Assembly (NCBI GenBank): GCA_947624785.1
Contig: CANQLV010000002.1
Span: 186,001-250,000, forward strand
Length of the DNA stretch: 64,000 nucleotides
Direction: 5' to 3'
From: Akkermansia muciniphila
GTDB lineage: Bacteria > Verrucomicrobiota > Verrucomicrobiia > Verrucomicrobiales > Akkermansiaceae
The notes under the pieces were generated by a model that saw nothing but the letters and a program-made list of their open reading frames with translations, was not told where the DNA came from and did no database searches. Shown piece by piece: positions 53,989 to 63,438 of the stretch. The position numbers and the translations under genes are program-made. Positions within the stretch are counted from its first letter, which is position 1; the number at the start of each line of letters is the position of its first letter.

Positions 53989-55392
53989 TCAGTCATTGCG
54001 CACGCGTGAGCGGGCGGAGAAGATGACCGGGATGCCGGGAGCGGGGTACGCTTCCCTAATTTTGTTGCGCAGATACTGGGAGTAGCTGTCCGTGAGCAGG
54101 TTTTTGTCATTGACGAAGAGGACGTAGCGCGGAACGGGAATGGTGTTGTATTTGGGATCCACCGCCGTGGTGACGTAGTAGATTTTCAGTCTTCTGGGGG
54201 AGCCGCTGGCGGTGCCGGGAGGGTTCATCTGCTGGGCAAGCTGGATGAGGCGGTTGAGCTGTCCGGTGGTGGGCAGGTTACGGGATTCCCGGCGGATGCG
54301 CGTGATGACCTTGAAGATGATTTCCACGCCCTCCGCTTTTTTGGCGGAGGTGGCGATGAAGGGCGCATAGTTGATGAAGAAGAGTTCCCTGCGCACCTGT
54401 TCCTCCACTTCCGCCATGCGGTCCTTGCGGGGGGCGTTCGGGTGGAAGAGGTCGAATTTGTTCACGATGATGATGCAGGGTTTCCCTTCCTCCGCAATGA
54501 TGCCGGCGATGCGGCGGTCCTGCTGCGTGATGCCTGCCGCAATGTCAATGACCAGCAGGCAGATGTCCGCCCGGCGGATGGCTTTTTCACTGCGCATGGC
54601 GGAGAAGACTTCCACGGAGGTGTCCCGCCGGGAGCGCGGGCGCATGCCGGCGGTGTCGATCAGCACGTAGGGCTGGCCGTCGTGCAGGTAGGGGACGTCA
54701 ATGGCGTCGCGGGTGGTGCCCGCTACGTCGGAAACGATGGTGCGCTTGTCCCGGAGGATGGCGTTGACCAGGGAGGATTTGCCCGCGTTGGGGCGCCCCA
54801 CCACGGCCACCTTGATGGGGGGGGCGGTGTCCTCCCCGTTTTCCGGTTCTTCCTCCAGTTCTTCTTTCAGCGGAGCGCCTTCCTGCTTGAGGAAGCCGTC
54901 CAGCCGGGAGGCGAGTTCGGAGAAGCCCCTGCCGTGGGCGGCGGAGAGAAAGATATGGTCGTCAAAGCCCAGTCCGGCGAATTCGCCCAGGTTCAGGTCC
55001 TGCTTTTCATGGTCCGCCTTGTTGAGCAGGAGGATGACGGGAACGTCCGATTTACGGAGGTGGTCCGCAATGCTCTGGTCAATGGGAGTGAGGTGGTCCC
55101 GGCAGTCCAGCACGAAGAGGATGAGGTCCGCCGTTTTCATGGCTATGTCCGCCTCTGCCGCCACCTGTTCCGCAAAGCCGTCGGTCAGGCGCGCGCCGAT
55201 GCCGCCCGTGTCCATGATTTTACAGGCGCGGTCCGTAATCTTGCAGGGGGCGGAGAGCCGGTCGCGGGTGACGCCGGGTTCATCATGCACGATGGCGATG
55301 CGCCTTCCGGCCATTCTGTTGAAGATGGCGGATTTCCCGACATTGGGCCTGCCAACGATGGCGATGGTGGGGACGTGCTGCATGCGCGCCAT
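53989..55392 (-). CDS. der: GTPase Der (EngA)
   Basis: A 467-residue protein with tandem GTPase domains: G1 GRPNVGKSA and later GRPNAGKSS, G3 DTGGI and DTAGM, G4 NKAD and NKFD. A KH-like C-terminal domain (about 370-460) follows. Der acts in large-subunit ribosome assembly. An in-frame second start (MQHVPTIAIVG) lies three codons downstream. The linker between domains is acidic (EELEEEPENGEDT). Confidence 0.96.
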   Translation of the reverse strand: MARMQHVPTIAIVGRPNVGKSAIFNRMAGRRIAIVHDEPGVTRDRLSAPCKITDRACKIMDTGGIGARLTDGFAEQVAAEADIAMKTADLILFVLDCRDHLTPIDQSIADHLRKSDVPVILLLNKADHEKQDLNLGEFAGLGFDDHIFLSAAHGRGFSELASRLDGFLKQEGAPLKEELEEEPENGEDTAPPIKVAVVGRPNAGKSSLVNAILRDKRTIVSDVAGTTRDAIDVPYLHDGQPYVLIDTAGMRPRSRRDTSVEVFSAMRSEKAIRRADICLLVIDIAAGITQQDRRIAGIIAEEGKPCIIIVNKFDLFHPNAPRKDRMAEVEEQVRRELFFINYAPFIATSAKKAEGVEIIFKVITRIRRESRNLPTTGQLNRLIQLAQQMNPPGTASGSPRRLKIYYVTTAVDPKYNTIPVPRYVLFVNDKNLLTDSYSQYLRNKIREAYPAPGIPVIFSARSRVRND

Positions 55393-55458
55393 GTTACCCG
55401 AAGGGCCGGGGCTGTGAAAGCTAATTCCGCGCCAACGGCGGCCGCTTCCGCCAGAGGG

Positions 55459-56550
55459 TTATCCCTTGTGCCTGGCCTGATTGTGAAGGTACAGCGCCAC
55501 GGCGATCGTGATGACGTTGGGAAGCCATAGCAGGATGTAGGGGAGCATCGTATCGCTTTTCCGGGACAGGTCCGCAAAGATCAGGGCCACAAAGTAGAGG
55601 GAGGCGATCAGGATGCCCAGGGCAAATCCCGTGGAGGTGTCTTTTCTGCGGGTGTTGATGGCCAGGGGCACGCCAATGAGGGCAAAGACGATGCAGGCCA
55701 GGGAGAAGGAGGCGCGCCTGGGCAGTTCCGTAGCGAATTCCGTGGTCTGTTTTTTATCCAGATAACCGGGCGTGTTCAGGGCTTCCCTGATTTCCCGGTT
55801 GGTGAAGCGGTTGGCCTTGATGCGCCGGGAGCGGGATTTGTCCAGGTTGATGCTCAGGGGCATTTCATCCATGGTCACGCTTTGGGAGATGGAGTCCTTT
55901 TCCTGCGTGGTGATGAGCGGATTGATGAGGTGCAGGTAGAGGGTTTTTTTCTCGGGAGAGAAGTCCATGGTCACGCGTTCCGAGTGCATGGCCACGGCGG
56001 GAGATTTTTCGTCCGCCTTCTGGTAGATGTGCATGCCGTGGATGACGTCGTCCACGCGCTTGTCAATGTAGATTTCCAGGTTGTCGAATTTGGTGATGGC
56101 CTGTCCTTCATTGAGAAGCCCCTTCGGATTGATGGAGGCGGCTTTGATGAGCAGCTCGGAAATGGATTGCTTGGCGCGGGGCGCGATGTCTATGTTGATC
56201 CAGTAGCAGAGGCCGGAGAGGGCGATGCCAATGGCGATGGCGGGGGCGCTCAGACGCCACAGGCTCATGCCGGACATGCGCATGGAGGTGAGTTCGTTGT
56301 CCGAGGCCAGGCGTCCGTATACCAGCAGAACGGCCGTCAGGAATCCCCACGGAATGGAGAACATCAGCGAGAAGGGTATTACCTGGAAGATGAATTCCAG
56401 AACGATGCTGATGGGCGCCTTGTTTTCCACCAGGAGGGGGCGCAGTTCCTTGAACAGGTTGCCCAGGAGCAGCAGGGCGCTCAGGGCCATCACCCCCAGG
56501 GCCGTAACACCCAGCAGCTGGCGGGCAATGTATCTGTCAAAGATCTTCAT
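55459..56550 (-). CDS. LptF/LptG family LPS-export permease
   Basis: The 363-residue YjgP/YjgQ-family membrane protein has an N-terminal helix cluster (three helices in residues 10-125), a central periplasmic beta-jellyroll (about 130-255) and three C-terminal helices (about 275-355). It should form half of the LptBFG extractor for lipopolysaccharide at the inner membrane. Whether it is F or G cannot be decided by eye. The signature near RLASDNELTSMRMSGMSLW is strongly family-like. Confidence 0.9.
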   Translation of the reverse strand: MKIFDRYIARQLLGVTALGVMALSALLLLGNLFKELRPLLVENKAPISIVLEFIFQVIPFSLMFSIPWGFLTAVLLVYGRLASDNELTSMRMSGMSLWRLSAPAIAIGIALSGLCYWINIDIAPRAKQSISELLIKAASINPKGLLNEGQAITKFDNLEIYIDKRVDDVIHGMHIYQKADEKSPAVAMHSERVTMDFSPEKKTLYLHLINPLITTQEKDSISQSVTMDEMPLSINLDKSRSRRIKANRFTNREIREALNTPGYLDKKQTTEFATELPRRASFSLACIVFALIGVPLAINTRRKDTSTGFALGILIASLYFVALIFADLSRKSDTMLPYILLWLPNVITIAVALYLHNQARHKG

Positions 56551-56701
56551 GCAGTAAAACCGTGCCGAATATTTTGCCCGAAGGCCGCGGACAAGTCAAT
56601 CACGCGCACGGAACAATCCGTATCCTTCCCCGGAGGGAAGGAGGATTTGGATGGGAGGATGGAAGCCCGTGCAGCTGGTGAAAAAGGATGCGGCATGTTG
56701 T

Positions 56702-57238
56702 TCAATTTTCTTTTTGTTCCAGGCTGCCGAGCAGTTTTTCCCGCTGCGGGGGAAGCTTGCCGAAGTGGGATTTCAGAATGACGTGCGCCGGAATGCCGGG
56801 GTGCGCGATGCCGTGCAGCCGCGCGAGTTCCTGTTCAAAGTGCAGGACGGCGCGGAGGGTGGGGTCATTGTTTTCCAGATAGGCGTATGCCCGTTGCAGG
56901 AGATCGTAGAATTCCGGGATGGGCGTGTCCGGCTCCAGCATTTGGAGAAACAGGCGCGCGAAGTAGCCTGCCGCGCTGAGCCGGAGGTAGCTTTTCCGGA
57001 GGGGCAGGCGGGGGGAGAGCAGGTCCGCGGAAGTCAGGGAGTGCAGGTCTCCCGTCTTTGCCAGCGTCCACTGCATGCGGCACTGGTAGAAGAGGTCCAG
57101 GCGCCCGGCAAAGGGGCTGTTGGGCTTTCTGGCGCTTTTGGCCGCCGTTCTGATGATGCCTTCCTCCGTGCACCAGACGACAATCAGGCCGTTCTCTCCG
57201 AGGGGATAGAGCTTCAGGACCGTCGCTTCCGCATTCAT
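56702..57238 (-). CDS. recO: RecO-like recombination protein, short
   Basis: The 178-residue protein begins with the RecO oligonucleotide-binding domain (TVLKLYPLGENGLIVVWCT) and continues with helices typical of RecO (YFARLFLQMLEP). Full RecO has about 240 residues and a Cys-rich zinc site; both are absent here. RecO loads RecA through RecR in gap repair. It overlaps the TPR gene by one base (TGATG at 57236-57240), so expression is coupled. The short C-terminus could be genuine reduction or a misassigned family. Confidence 0.7.
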   Translation of the reverse strand: MNAEATVLKLYPLGENGLIVVWCTEEGIIRTAAKSARKPNSPFAGRLDLFYQCRMQWTLAKTGDLHSLTSADLLSPRLPLRKSYLRLSAAGYFARLFLQMLEPDTPIPEFYDLLQRAYAYLENNDPTLRAVLHFEQELARLHGIAHPGIPAHVILKSHFGKLPPQREKLLGSLEQKEN

Positions 57239-58011
57239 CAGCGGCGTTTTTCCAGCCCTGTTTTAGCCGGTTGTTCCGTTGGGACGGTCTGCCCGTAGGG
57301 GGAGGGCAGGATGCCGGCTTCCGTCATGGCGTCCGTAAAGGCCTGGATGGCGCTGGTGCCTCCGTGGATGCGGATGGCGGAAAGGAGTTGTTCCTGGGCG
57401 GCGTCCTTGTCTCCTCCCATGAATTTGATGATGGCCTGGGTGCAGTAGTAGTACGGCGTGTCGTCCATCGGGCCGTACAGGTTTTCCAGTTCCCTGGCCA
57501 GGGGCCGGTTGTCCAGCTTGCGGGCGCAGATATAGCGCTTGAATTGCAGCAGCGGAGTCATGCCGGGATTGTCCTTGAAGGGGGGCAGAAGCTCCGTGAA
57601 GGCTTTCAGCGCCCTGGCATAGTCATGATTGACGTAGTGCGCTTCCGCCAGGTTGAACTGAATGGTGAGGTTGGAGGGATCCAGTTTCTGGGCCTTTTCA
57701 AAGTTTTCCAGGGCCTTTTCAATATTGCGGATTTCAATGTAGCATGCGCCGCGGAGATTGTATAAGCCCGGGTTTCCTGCATAAAGCTTTTCCAGCTCCG
57801 TCAGGGAGAAGAGGCATTCCATGGTTCTCTTCTGCGCAAAGAGCTGTTCCGCCTTGCGGAATTGGTCAATGTAGCTTTTTCTGGTTGCTTCCGGCAGGCT
57901 GTTGAATTCCTGAATCCACGCTGGGGACGGAGGTTCCGGCGGTGTTTGCTGCGCGGCGGCGGGAAGAAGGGCAAGCGTCAGGGCTGCCAGTAGGAAGGTG
58001 CATGCTTTCAT
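57238..58011 (-). CDS. Secreted TPR-repeat protein
   Basis: A 257-residue protein with the signal peptide MKACTFLLAALTLALLPAAAQ. TPR helices begin near residue 55 (ECLFSLTELEKLYAGNPGLY; KALENFEKAQKLDPSNLTIQ; DYARALKAFTELLPPFKDNP). It is likely a periplasmic scaffold or chaperone. It lies between dxs and the RecO-like gene, 7 bases from the dxs stop and overlapping the recO start. A link to either pathway is not implied. Confidence 0.85.
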   Translation of the reverse strand: MKACTFLLAALTLALLPAAAQQTPPEPPSPAWIQEFNSLPEATRKSYIDQFRKAEQLFAQKRTMECLFSLTELEKLYAGNPGLYNLRGACYIEIRNIEKALENFEKAQKLDPSNLTIQFNLAEAHYVNHDYARALKAFTELLPPFKDNPGMTPLLQFKRYICARKLDNRPLARELENLYGPMDDTPYYYCTQAIIKFMGGDKDAAQEQLLSAIRIHGGTSAIQAFTDAMTEAGILPSPYGQTVPTEQPAKTGLEKRR

Positions 58012-58018
58012 GGATGGG

Positions 58019-59920
58019 TCAGGAATTCAGGTGGGGAATGATTTTTTGTAGCGCGGCTTCCGCCGTGAGTCCATATTTTTTTCTGAGGATGGGTTCCGAA
58101 CCGTGTTCGATGAACTGGTCCGGCCATGCGATGGCTTCCACGGGCGTGGCGATGCCCCCGGCTTCCAGGGATTCAAGCACGGCGGAGTTGAAGCCGCCGC
58201 TGATGGAGTGGTCTTCAAAGGTGCAGACCACCCGGCTGGAGGCCGCGTGCCGGCGGATGCATTCGTCATCCAAAGGCTTGATGAAACGGGCGTTGATGAG
58301 GGTGACGGTGTGGCCCTGCGCTTCCAGCAGCGCTGCCGTCTCCCGGGCGATGCCGATCATGGTACCCAGGGAAACGAGGGTCACGTCCTTCCCCGTCTGG
58401 AGCACTTCCGCCTTGCCGATGGGGAGAATTTCCGGAGTGGAGGGGAGGGGGACCCCGGCGCCGCAGCCCCGGGGATAGCGGATGACGGTGGGGCCGTTCT
58501 GGTAATGGTTCATGGTCCGGAGCATGTGGACGAATTCCGCTTCATCCTTGGGCTGCATGAAGACGATGTTCGGGATGCTGCGGATCATGGCGATGTCAAA
58601 CAGGCCATGGTGCGTGGGGCCGTCGTCCGGGGAGAGTCCGGCGCGGTCCATGCAGAAGCGCACGGGCAGCTTTTGGAGCGCGGCGTCATGCTGGATCATG
58701 TCAATGCAGCGCTGCATGAAGGTGGAGTAAATGGCGATGTAGGGCTTCATGCCTTCCGCCGCCAGCCCGCAGGCAAAGAGGGCTCCGTGTTCTTCCGCAA
58801 TGCCTACGTCAAAGTAGCGCTTGGGGAAGGCTTCCTTAAACAGGTCCAGCTTGGTGCCGCTGGCCATGGCGGCCGTGATGGCCGTGACGGATTCGTCCTC
58901 GCGCGCCATTTCCACCAGCGTGGAGCCGAAGATGTGGGAGAAGGTGGGCGTGGCGGTTGCCTGCGTTTCGCCGTCCCGCACGCAGTAGGAGCCCAGGCCG
59001 TGGAATTTGGTGGGGTTGTCCAGTGCGGGCTGGTAGCCTTTCCCCTTCTGGGTGACCACGTGCAGGATGACGGGTTCGTTGAGGTCCTTGATGTAGGAAA
59101 GGGTGCGGATGAGGGTGGGGATGTCGTGCCCGTCCAGAGGGCCGAAGTAGCGCAGGCCGAATTTATTGAAGAGCAGGGAGGGGAAGATGAGGTTCTTGGT
59201 GGTGCCTTCCAGCTTGAAGGCGAAGTCCCTGGCCTGCGTGCCCCCCAGCTTTTCAATGAAGGAGGCCGTCTTGTCCCTCAGCCAGGAGAAGGTTTCCGAG
59301 GTTTGCAGGGAGTTGAAGTATTTTGCCAGAGCGCCCACGTTTTTATCAATGGCCCATTCATTGTCGTTCAGAATGGTGATGTAGCGCTTGGTGGTCTGGC
59401 TGATGTTGTTCAGCGCCTCCAGGGTGGTGCCGCAGGTGAACGCCGCGTCCCCGGCCACGGCCACCACATGGTAGTCCTCCCCCTTCAGGTCCCTGGCCGC
59501 GCACATGCCCAGGGCGGCGGAAAGCGCCGTGCCCGCGTGGCCTGCGCCGTAGGCGTCATGGGGGGATTCCGACATTTTGGCAAAGCCGGAGAGCCCTTCA
59601 TGCTGGCGGATGGTGTGAATCAGCGGTGCGCGCCCCGTGAGCATTTTATGGACATAGGCCTGGTGGGAAACGTCAAAGATGATTTTGTCCCGCGGCGTTT
59701 CAAAGACGCGGTGAAGGGCAATGCTCAGTTCCACCACGCCCAGGTTGGGGCCCAGATGGCCGCCGGTGAGGGAAAGGGAGTGGATGAGGGTGTTCCGGAT
59801 TTCTTCCGCGAGCCGGGGAAGTTCCGGCTCAGGGATTTTCATCAGGTCTGCATGGCTGCGGATGCTTGCCAGCAGCTCCGGAAGTTCAGGTGAGGGAGAA
59901 TTCATTGCTGTCTGGTTCAT
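58019..59920 (-). CDS. dxs: 1-deoxy-D-xylulose-5-phosphate synthase
   Basis: I choose 59920 (MNQTAMNSPSPEL); 59905 is an alternative and the frame is open further upstream. About 633 residues. It carries TGGHLGPNLGVVELS, the thiamine-diphosphate site beginning VAGDAAFTCG (usually GDG) and ending NDNEWAIDKN, the transketolase-type EEHGALFACGLA and the substrate loop MDRAGLSPDDGPTHHG. The enzyme joins pyruvate and glyceraldehyde 3-phosphate in the MEP isoprenoid pathway. Its 5' end overlaps xseB, a common gene pairing. Confidence 0.96.
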   Translation of the reverse strand: MNQTAMNSPSPELPELLASIRSHADLMKIPEPELPRLAEEIRNTLIHSLSLTGGHLGPNLGVVELSIALHRVFETPRDKIIFDVSHQAYVHKMLTGRAPLIHTIRQHEGLSGFAKMSESPHDAYGAGHAGTALSAALGMCAARDLKGEDYHVVAVAGDAAFTCGTTLEALNNISQTTKRYITILNDNEWAIDKNVGALAKYFNSLQTSETFSWLRDKTASFIEKLGGTQARDFAFKLEGTTKNLIFPSLLFNKFGLRYFGPLDGHDIPTLIRTLSYIKDLNEPVILHVVTQKGKGYQPALDNPTKFHGLGSYCVRDGETQATATPTFSHIFGSTLVEMAREDESVTAITAAMASGTKLDLFKEAFPKRYFDVGIAEEHGALFACGLAAEGMKPYIAIYSTFMQRCIDMIQHDAALQKLPVRFCMDRAGLSPDDGPTHHGLFDIAMIRSIPNIVFMQPKDEAEFVHMLRTMNHYQNGPTVIRYPRGCGAGVPLPSTPEILPIGKAEVLQTGKDVTLVSLGTMIGIARETAALLEAQGHTVTLINARFIKPLDDECIRRHAASSRVVCTFEDHSISGGFNSAVLESLEAGGIATPVEAIAWPDQFIEHGSEPILRKKYGLTAEAALQKIIPHLNS

Positions 59921-60146
59921 CGGTATCCGTTCCATCCTGGACGGTCTCCGGGTTGCTGAGGGTTTGGATGCGCAGTTCCGCATCATGAAGGATGCCGCGG
60001 CAGTGGCGGATGAGCTTGTTGCCTTCTTCCACCAGGGCTATCATGTCTTCCAGCTCGGTGACGGGGGCTTCCGTCAGGCGTATGATTTCTTCCAGGCGGG
60101 CTACGGATTCTTCAAATCCGGGAGCGTTTTTCCGTTGTTTGGCCAT
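59886..60146 (-). CDS. xseB: Exodeoxyribonuclease VII small subunit
   Basis: The start at 60146 (MAKQRKNAPGFEESVARLEE) gives 86 residues; an upstream ATG adds four. The sequence is the typical XseB helical hairpin (FEESVARLEEIIRLTEA, LIRHCRGILHDAE). The partner xseA is not in the window. It overlaps the dxs start. Confidence 0.92.
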   Translation of the reverse strand: MAKQRKNAPGFEESVARLEEIIRLTEAPVTELEDMIALVEEGNKLIRHCRGILHDAELRIQTLSNPETVQDGTDTDEPDSNEFSLT

Positions 60147-60154
60147 ATGGGGGA

Positions 60155-62038
60155 TCAAGGTTGAGGGGTGGGGGCGGTTTCCTGAAGGTCTTTGTAGAGA
60201 ATCATATCCGCTCCCTGGATGAATTGGCGGGAGTCCGGCGTTCCAAAGCGCTGCGCCAGGGGGTAGAGCGCACGGCTGTGGTCAAAGAGGTATACGGGAT
60301 TCCTGTCCTTCGTCTGGAGCAGGACCGTGCCTTCCAGAACGAGGGGGGTGAATTCCCCGTAGGAGGCGGCAACGGTGCGGAGGTCCGCATTGAGCGTGGA
60401 CGAGGGAGTCACCAGGATGCTGCCCACCTTCCCGCCGTGGAATTTCAGAATGCGTTCCAGCACCATGAATTGCTCCACCATTTTGGGGAGGCCGATGGCT
60501 TTCCTGTCTGCATACCAGCCGACGGCGGACGGCTGGTCCGTGAGGATGAAATCCTTTTCCGACGTCTGGGCGCGAAGGTCCCGATTGAGGCCCGGGGGAT
60601 AATAGGGGGGCCATGCCGGAATGCCGCGGCTGGCCGTCAGGATGCCTACCCGCACCATCTGGGGAAGGCTGAGCAGAAGGGGAAGGGAAGTGATGAGCAG
60701 GGCGAGAAGCAGGACGCCGCCCCGCAGAATGGGGACTACCTCCTTGTTGGAATGCCTTGCGATCAGGTTGAGGACGAAGGCCGTGCCGTAGGCCGTAAAG
60801 AAGGGTGCGAAGAGGATTTGAATCTGTCCCAGGGAAATGCCGGACTTGTTGGAGGTATAGAGGGCCATGCCGATGACGGCTGGCACCCACATGGCGAAGA
60901 CGCCCCATTTGGCCTGGTTGACTTCCGGCCTTCTGAATTTGTGCAGGAGGGCCAGCAGGAATACCATGGCCAGGGGAAGGTTCCCGAGGTTTTCGTAAAG
61001 GAGGTCGCCCTGCGTCAGGATGTTGTTGACGATGGAGGTGACGGCTTTCTGGGCGGCGATGGGAATGTCCCCGGCGGCCAGGGAGTTCATCGCGATTTCT
61101 TCATTGCCGGTCAGCCCCGTGAAGATGGTGTAATAGGCCGTTCCGAAGAAGCCTCCGCTGAGGGAGCGGTTGATGTAAATGGGATAGGCCAGGAGGAGGA
61201 ACAGGATCACAAGGCCCGGAATGCAGTACAGGCCGTGAGGCTTGAAGCGGATGCCCACGAAAATCAGAAAGCCGGCCATGGGCCACAGACCGATCCAGCC
61301 GGTGAGGCAGACGCATGAAAAACAGATGGAGCTGTAAATGAGCGGCATCAGGAATTTGCGCTTCTCCTCCCTGTTTTGCAGGGCCGTGTACAGGAAATGG
61401 ATGCCCCAGGCAAAGAAGAAGAGCATCATCATCTGCGGGAGGCCGCTGGTGGCGTATTGCAGGAAGAGGTTGCTGAGAATCATCGTCAGGCAGGTGAAGC
61501 TGGCGATGGTGACGTCAAACATCTGGTGGAGGATGTAATAGCAGCTCAGGACGGCCAGGATGAAGAACATGCAGGAAATGCCCGCCACGATGCGGTCCGG
61601 CAGGTAGATCATGGAGCTGCCCGTCATGCTCCACAGGTCAAACTTGTGGACGCCGGCCACCTTGAAGACGGCGGCTTCCACCAGGATGTTCAGAGGGGCG
61701 TTGCGTGTGTCCCGGAGGGCATAGGGGTTGAATTTTTCCGGATTGACGAGGGATTCCCCCTGTCCCGCCAGAATGGTTTCCTGCTCGCGGATCTGGGCGT
61801 CGGAAAGAAAGGGGTTGAGACCGGAGCGGGTGCTCCCGGAGACCATCTGGATGGGTCTCAGCCAGTTGGTGGCCATCCCCTCTCCCCTGGCCACGTTCCT
61901 GGCGATCTGGGCCTGGTCCATGGCGGCGCTGGCGGTCAGGCCGTTAAAATTGAAAAAGTACTGCACCCCCGTAATCGCCAGCAACAGGATGAGGATGATG
62001 ATGAACGGGGTGCGGGATGCCGTGGTGGGCGCATTCAT
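60155..62038 (-). CDS. GT39/ArnT-like polytopic membrane glycosyltransferase candidate
   Basis: A 627-residue protein with about 11 hydrophobic helices (residues 10 to about 445) and a C-terminal soluble domain (about 455-627). The first periplasmic loop reads AAMDQAQIARNVARGEGMA, the acidic loop typical of GT-C/PMT enzymes that use polyprenyl-phosphate sugars. The strongly basic C-terminal periplasmic region also fits. The acceptor is unknown. It overlaps the NtrC-type regulator by four bases and is followed 8 bases later by xseB. Confidence 0.75.
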   Translation of the reverse strand: MNAPTTASRTPFIIILILLLAITGVQYFFNFNGLTASAAMDQAQIARNVARGEGMATNWLRPIQMVSGSTRSGLNPFLSDAQIREQETILAGQGESLVNPEKFNPYALRDTRNAPLNILVEAAVFKVAGVHKFDLWSMTGSSMIYLPDRIVAGISCMFFILAVLSCYYILHQMFDVTIASFTCLTMILSNLFLQYATSGLPQMMMLFFFAWGIHFLYTALQNREEKRKFLMPLIYSSICFSCVCLTGWIGLWPMAGFLIFVGIRFKPHGLYCIPGLVILFLLLAYPIYINRSLSGGFFGTAYYTIFTGLTGNEEIAMNSLAAGDIPIAAQKAVTSIVNNILTQGDLLYENLGNLPLAMVFLLALLHKFRRPEVNQAKWGVFAMWVPAVIGMALYTSNKSGISLGQIQILFAPFFTAYGTAFVLNLIARHSNKEVVPILRGGVLLLALLITSLPLLLSLPQMVRVGILTASRGIPAWPPYYPPGLNRDLRAQTSEKDFILTDQPSAVGWYADRKAIGLPKMVEQFMVLERILKFHGGKVGSILVTPSSTLNADLRTVAASYGEFTPLVLEGTVLLQTKDRNPVYLFDHSRALYPLAQRFGTPDSRQFIQGADMILYKDLQETAPTPQP

Positions 62039-63438
62039 GAAGGTTGAATATCTTGTAATTTGCGTTGAAGGGTGCGGCGGCTGATGCCCAGGAGGTGGGC
62101 TGCCGCCGTTCTGTTGCCGTTTGACCGGGCCAGCGCTTGTTGGATGGCATTCCGCTCCAGCAAGGATAAATTCAAAACCCCTGCCGGGACAAGCCCATTC
62201 TGCGTGCTGGGCTCATTGTCCCCCAAGTGTTCCTTTTCCGTGCTGCCCGGAGAGGGCGGCTGCTGCGGCGCGTGCAGCCGGGGCGGGAGATGGGAGAGTT
62301 CTATGCTGGCGGAGTTGCTCATGACGACGCCGTGCTCCATGGCCGTGCGCAGCTCCCGCACGTTTCCGGGCCAGGAGTAGTTCCGTACGGCGTCAAGAGC
62401 GTCCCGGGAAAGGGGTTTGAATTCCTTGTTGTTCTCCCTGGCGAATTCTTTCAGGAAGGCGGTGGCGAGCAGGGGCACGTCCTCCCGCCGGTCCCGGAGG
62501 GGGGGCATCTGGATGTGGACCACGTTGAGGCGGAAATAGAGGTCTTCCCGGAATTTACCCTCCTGGACGAGTTTCTTCAGTGATTTGTTGGTGGCGGCAA
62601 TAATGCGCACATTTACCGGGATGGGCGTGTTGGAGCCTACGCGTTCAATGGTCCGTTCGGACAGCACCCTCAGCAGGCGGACCTGCGTTCCGGCATCTAT
62701 TTCCCCGATTTCATCCAGGAAGATGGTGCCGCCGTCCGCTTGTTCAAAGCGGCCGATGCGGCGCTGCCCGGCTCCGGTGAAGGAGCCTTTTTCATGGCCG
62801 AACAGCTCGCTTTCCAATAACTGGGGGGAGAGGGCCGCGCAGTTGACGGCCACGAATTTATTTTCCGGCCTGCTGGAAAGGGAATGGATGGCCTGGGCCA
62901 CCAGCTCCTTCCCTGTTCCGCTTTCCCCTTCAATCAGCACCGTCGTCTTGCTGGGCGCCACCTGGCGGATGATGGAGAACACGTGTTCCATGGCGGCGGA
63001 CCGTCCGAGCAGTTTTTGCAGGCCGGAGTCCGCCTGGATGCGGGTGGTGAGCTCCTGGTTGGCCGTCTCCAGGTTCCGGGTATGGAGCGCCCGTTTGAGC
63101 ACCAGCTCCACGGCGTCCAGGTTCAGGGGCTTCGTGACGAAGTCGTACGCGCCCTGTTTCATGGCTTCCACGGCGGCGTCCACGGACCCGTAGGCGGTCA
63201 TCATGATGCTCTGGGGGGGATGGGGCAGAGAAGCCGAGGCTTTCAGCACGTCCATGCCGCTTTCCCCGCCCAGCCGCAGGTCCGTCAGGACCAGGTCCGG
63301 GGATTCCTCCCGCAGGAGGGTGACGGCTTGGGAAAGATTGGCGGCGGTGTACACTTCATAATCGTCCTGAAAGCCCATGCGCAGGGCGTCGCGCGTGGGT
63401 TTTTCATCATCTACGATCAGCAGAACGGGCATTTTCAT
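62035..63438 (-). CDS. NtrC-type response regulator (REC, sigma-54 AAA+, Fis HTH)
   Basis: The 467-residue protein has a receiver domain with acidic pocket D10-D11 and phospho-acceptor D53 (VLTDLRLGG). The AAA+ domain has GESGTGKE, GSFTGA and GTIFLDEIGE. A Fis-type HTH (RTAAAHLLGISRRTLQRKL) ends the protein. It activates sigma-54 promoters after phosphorylation by the kinase encoded just upstream, which overlaps it by four bases. Targets cannot be read from the sequence; no clear -24/-12 promoter was found by eye. Confidence 0.95.
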   Translation of the reverse strand: MKMPVLLIVDDEKPTRDALRMGFQDDYEVYTAANLSQAVTLLREESPDLVLTDLRLGGESGMDVLKASASLPHPPQSIMMTAYGSVDAAVEAMKQGAYDFVTKPLNLDAVELVLKRALHTRNLETANQELTTRIQADSGLQKLLGRSAAMEHVFSIIRQVAPSKTTVLIEGESGTGKELVAQAIHSLSSRPENKFVAVNCAALSPQLLESELFGHEKGSFTGAGQRRIGRFEQADGGTIFLDEIGEIDAGTQVRLLRVLSERTIERVGSNTPIPVNVRIIAATNKSLKKLVQEGKFREDLYFRLNVVHIQMPPLRDRREDVPLLATAFLKEFARENNKEFKPLSRDALDAVRNYSWPGNVRELRTAMEHGVVMSNSASIELSHLPPRLHAPQQPPSPGSTEKEHLGDNEPSTQNGLVPAGVLNLSLLERNAIQQALARSNGNRTAAAHLLGISRRTLQRKLQDIQPS

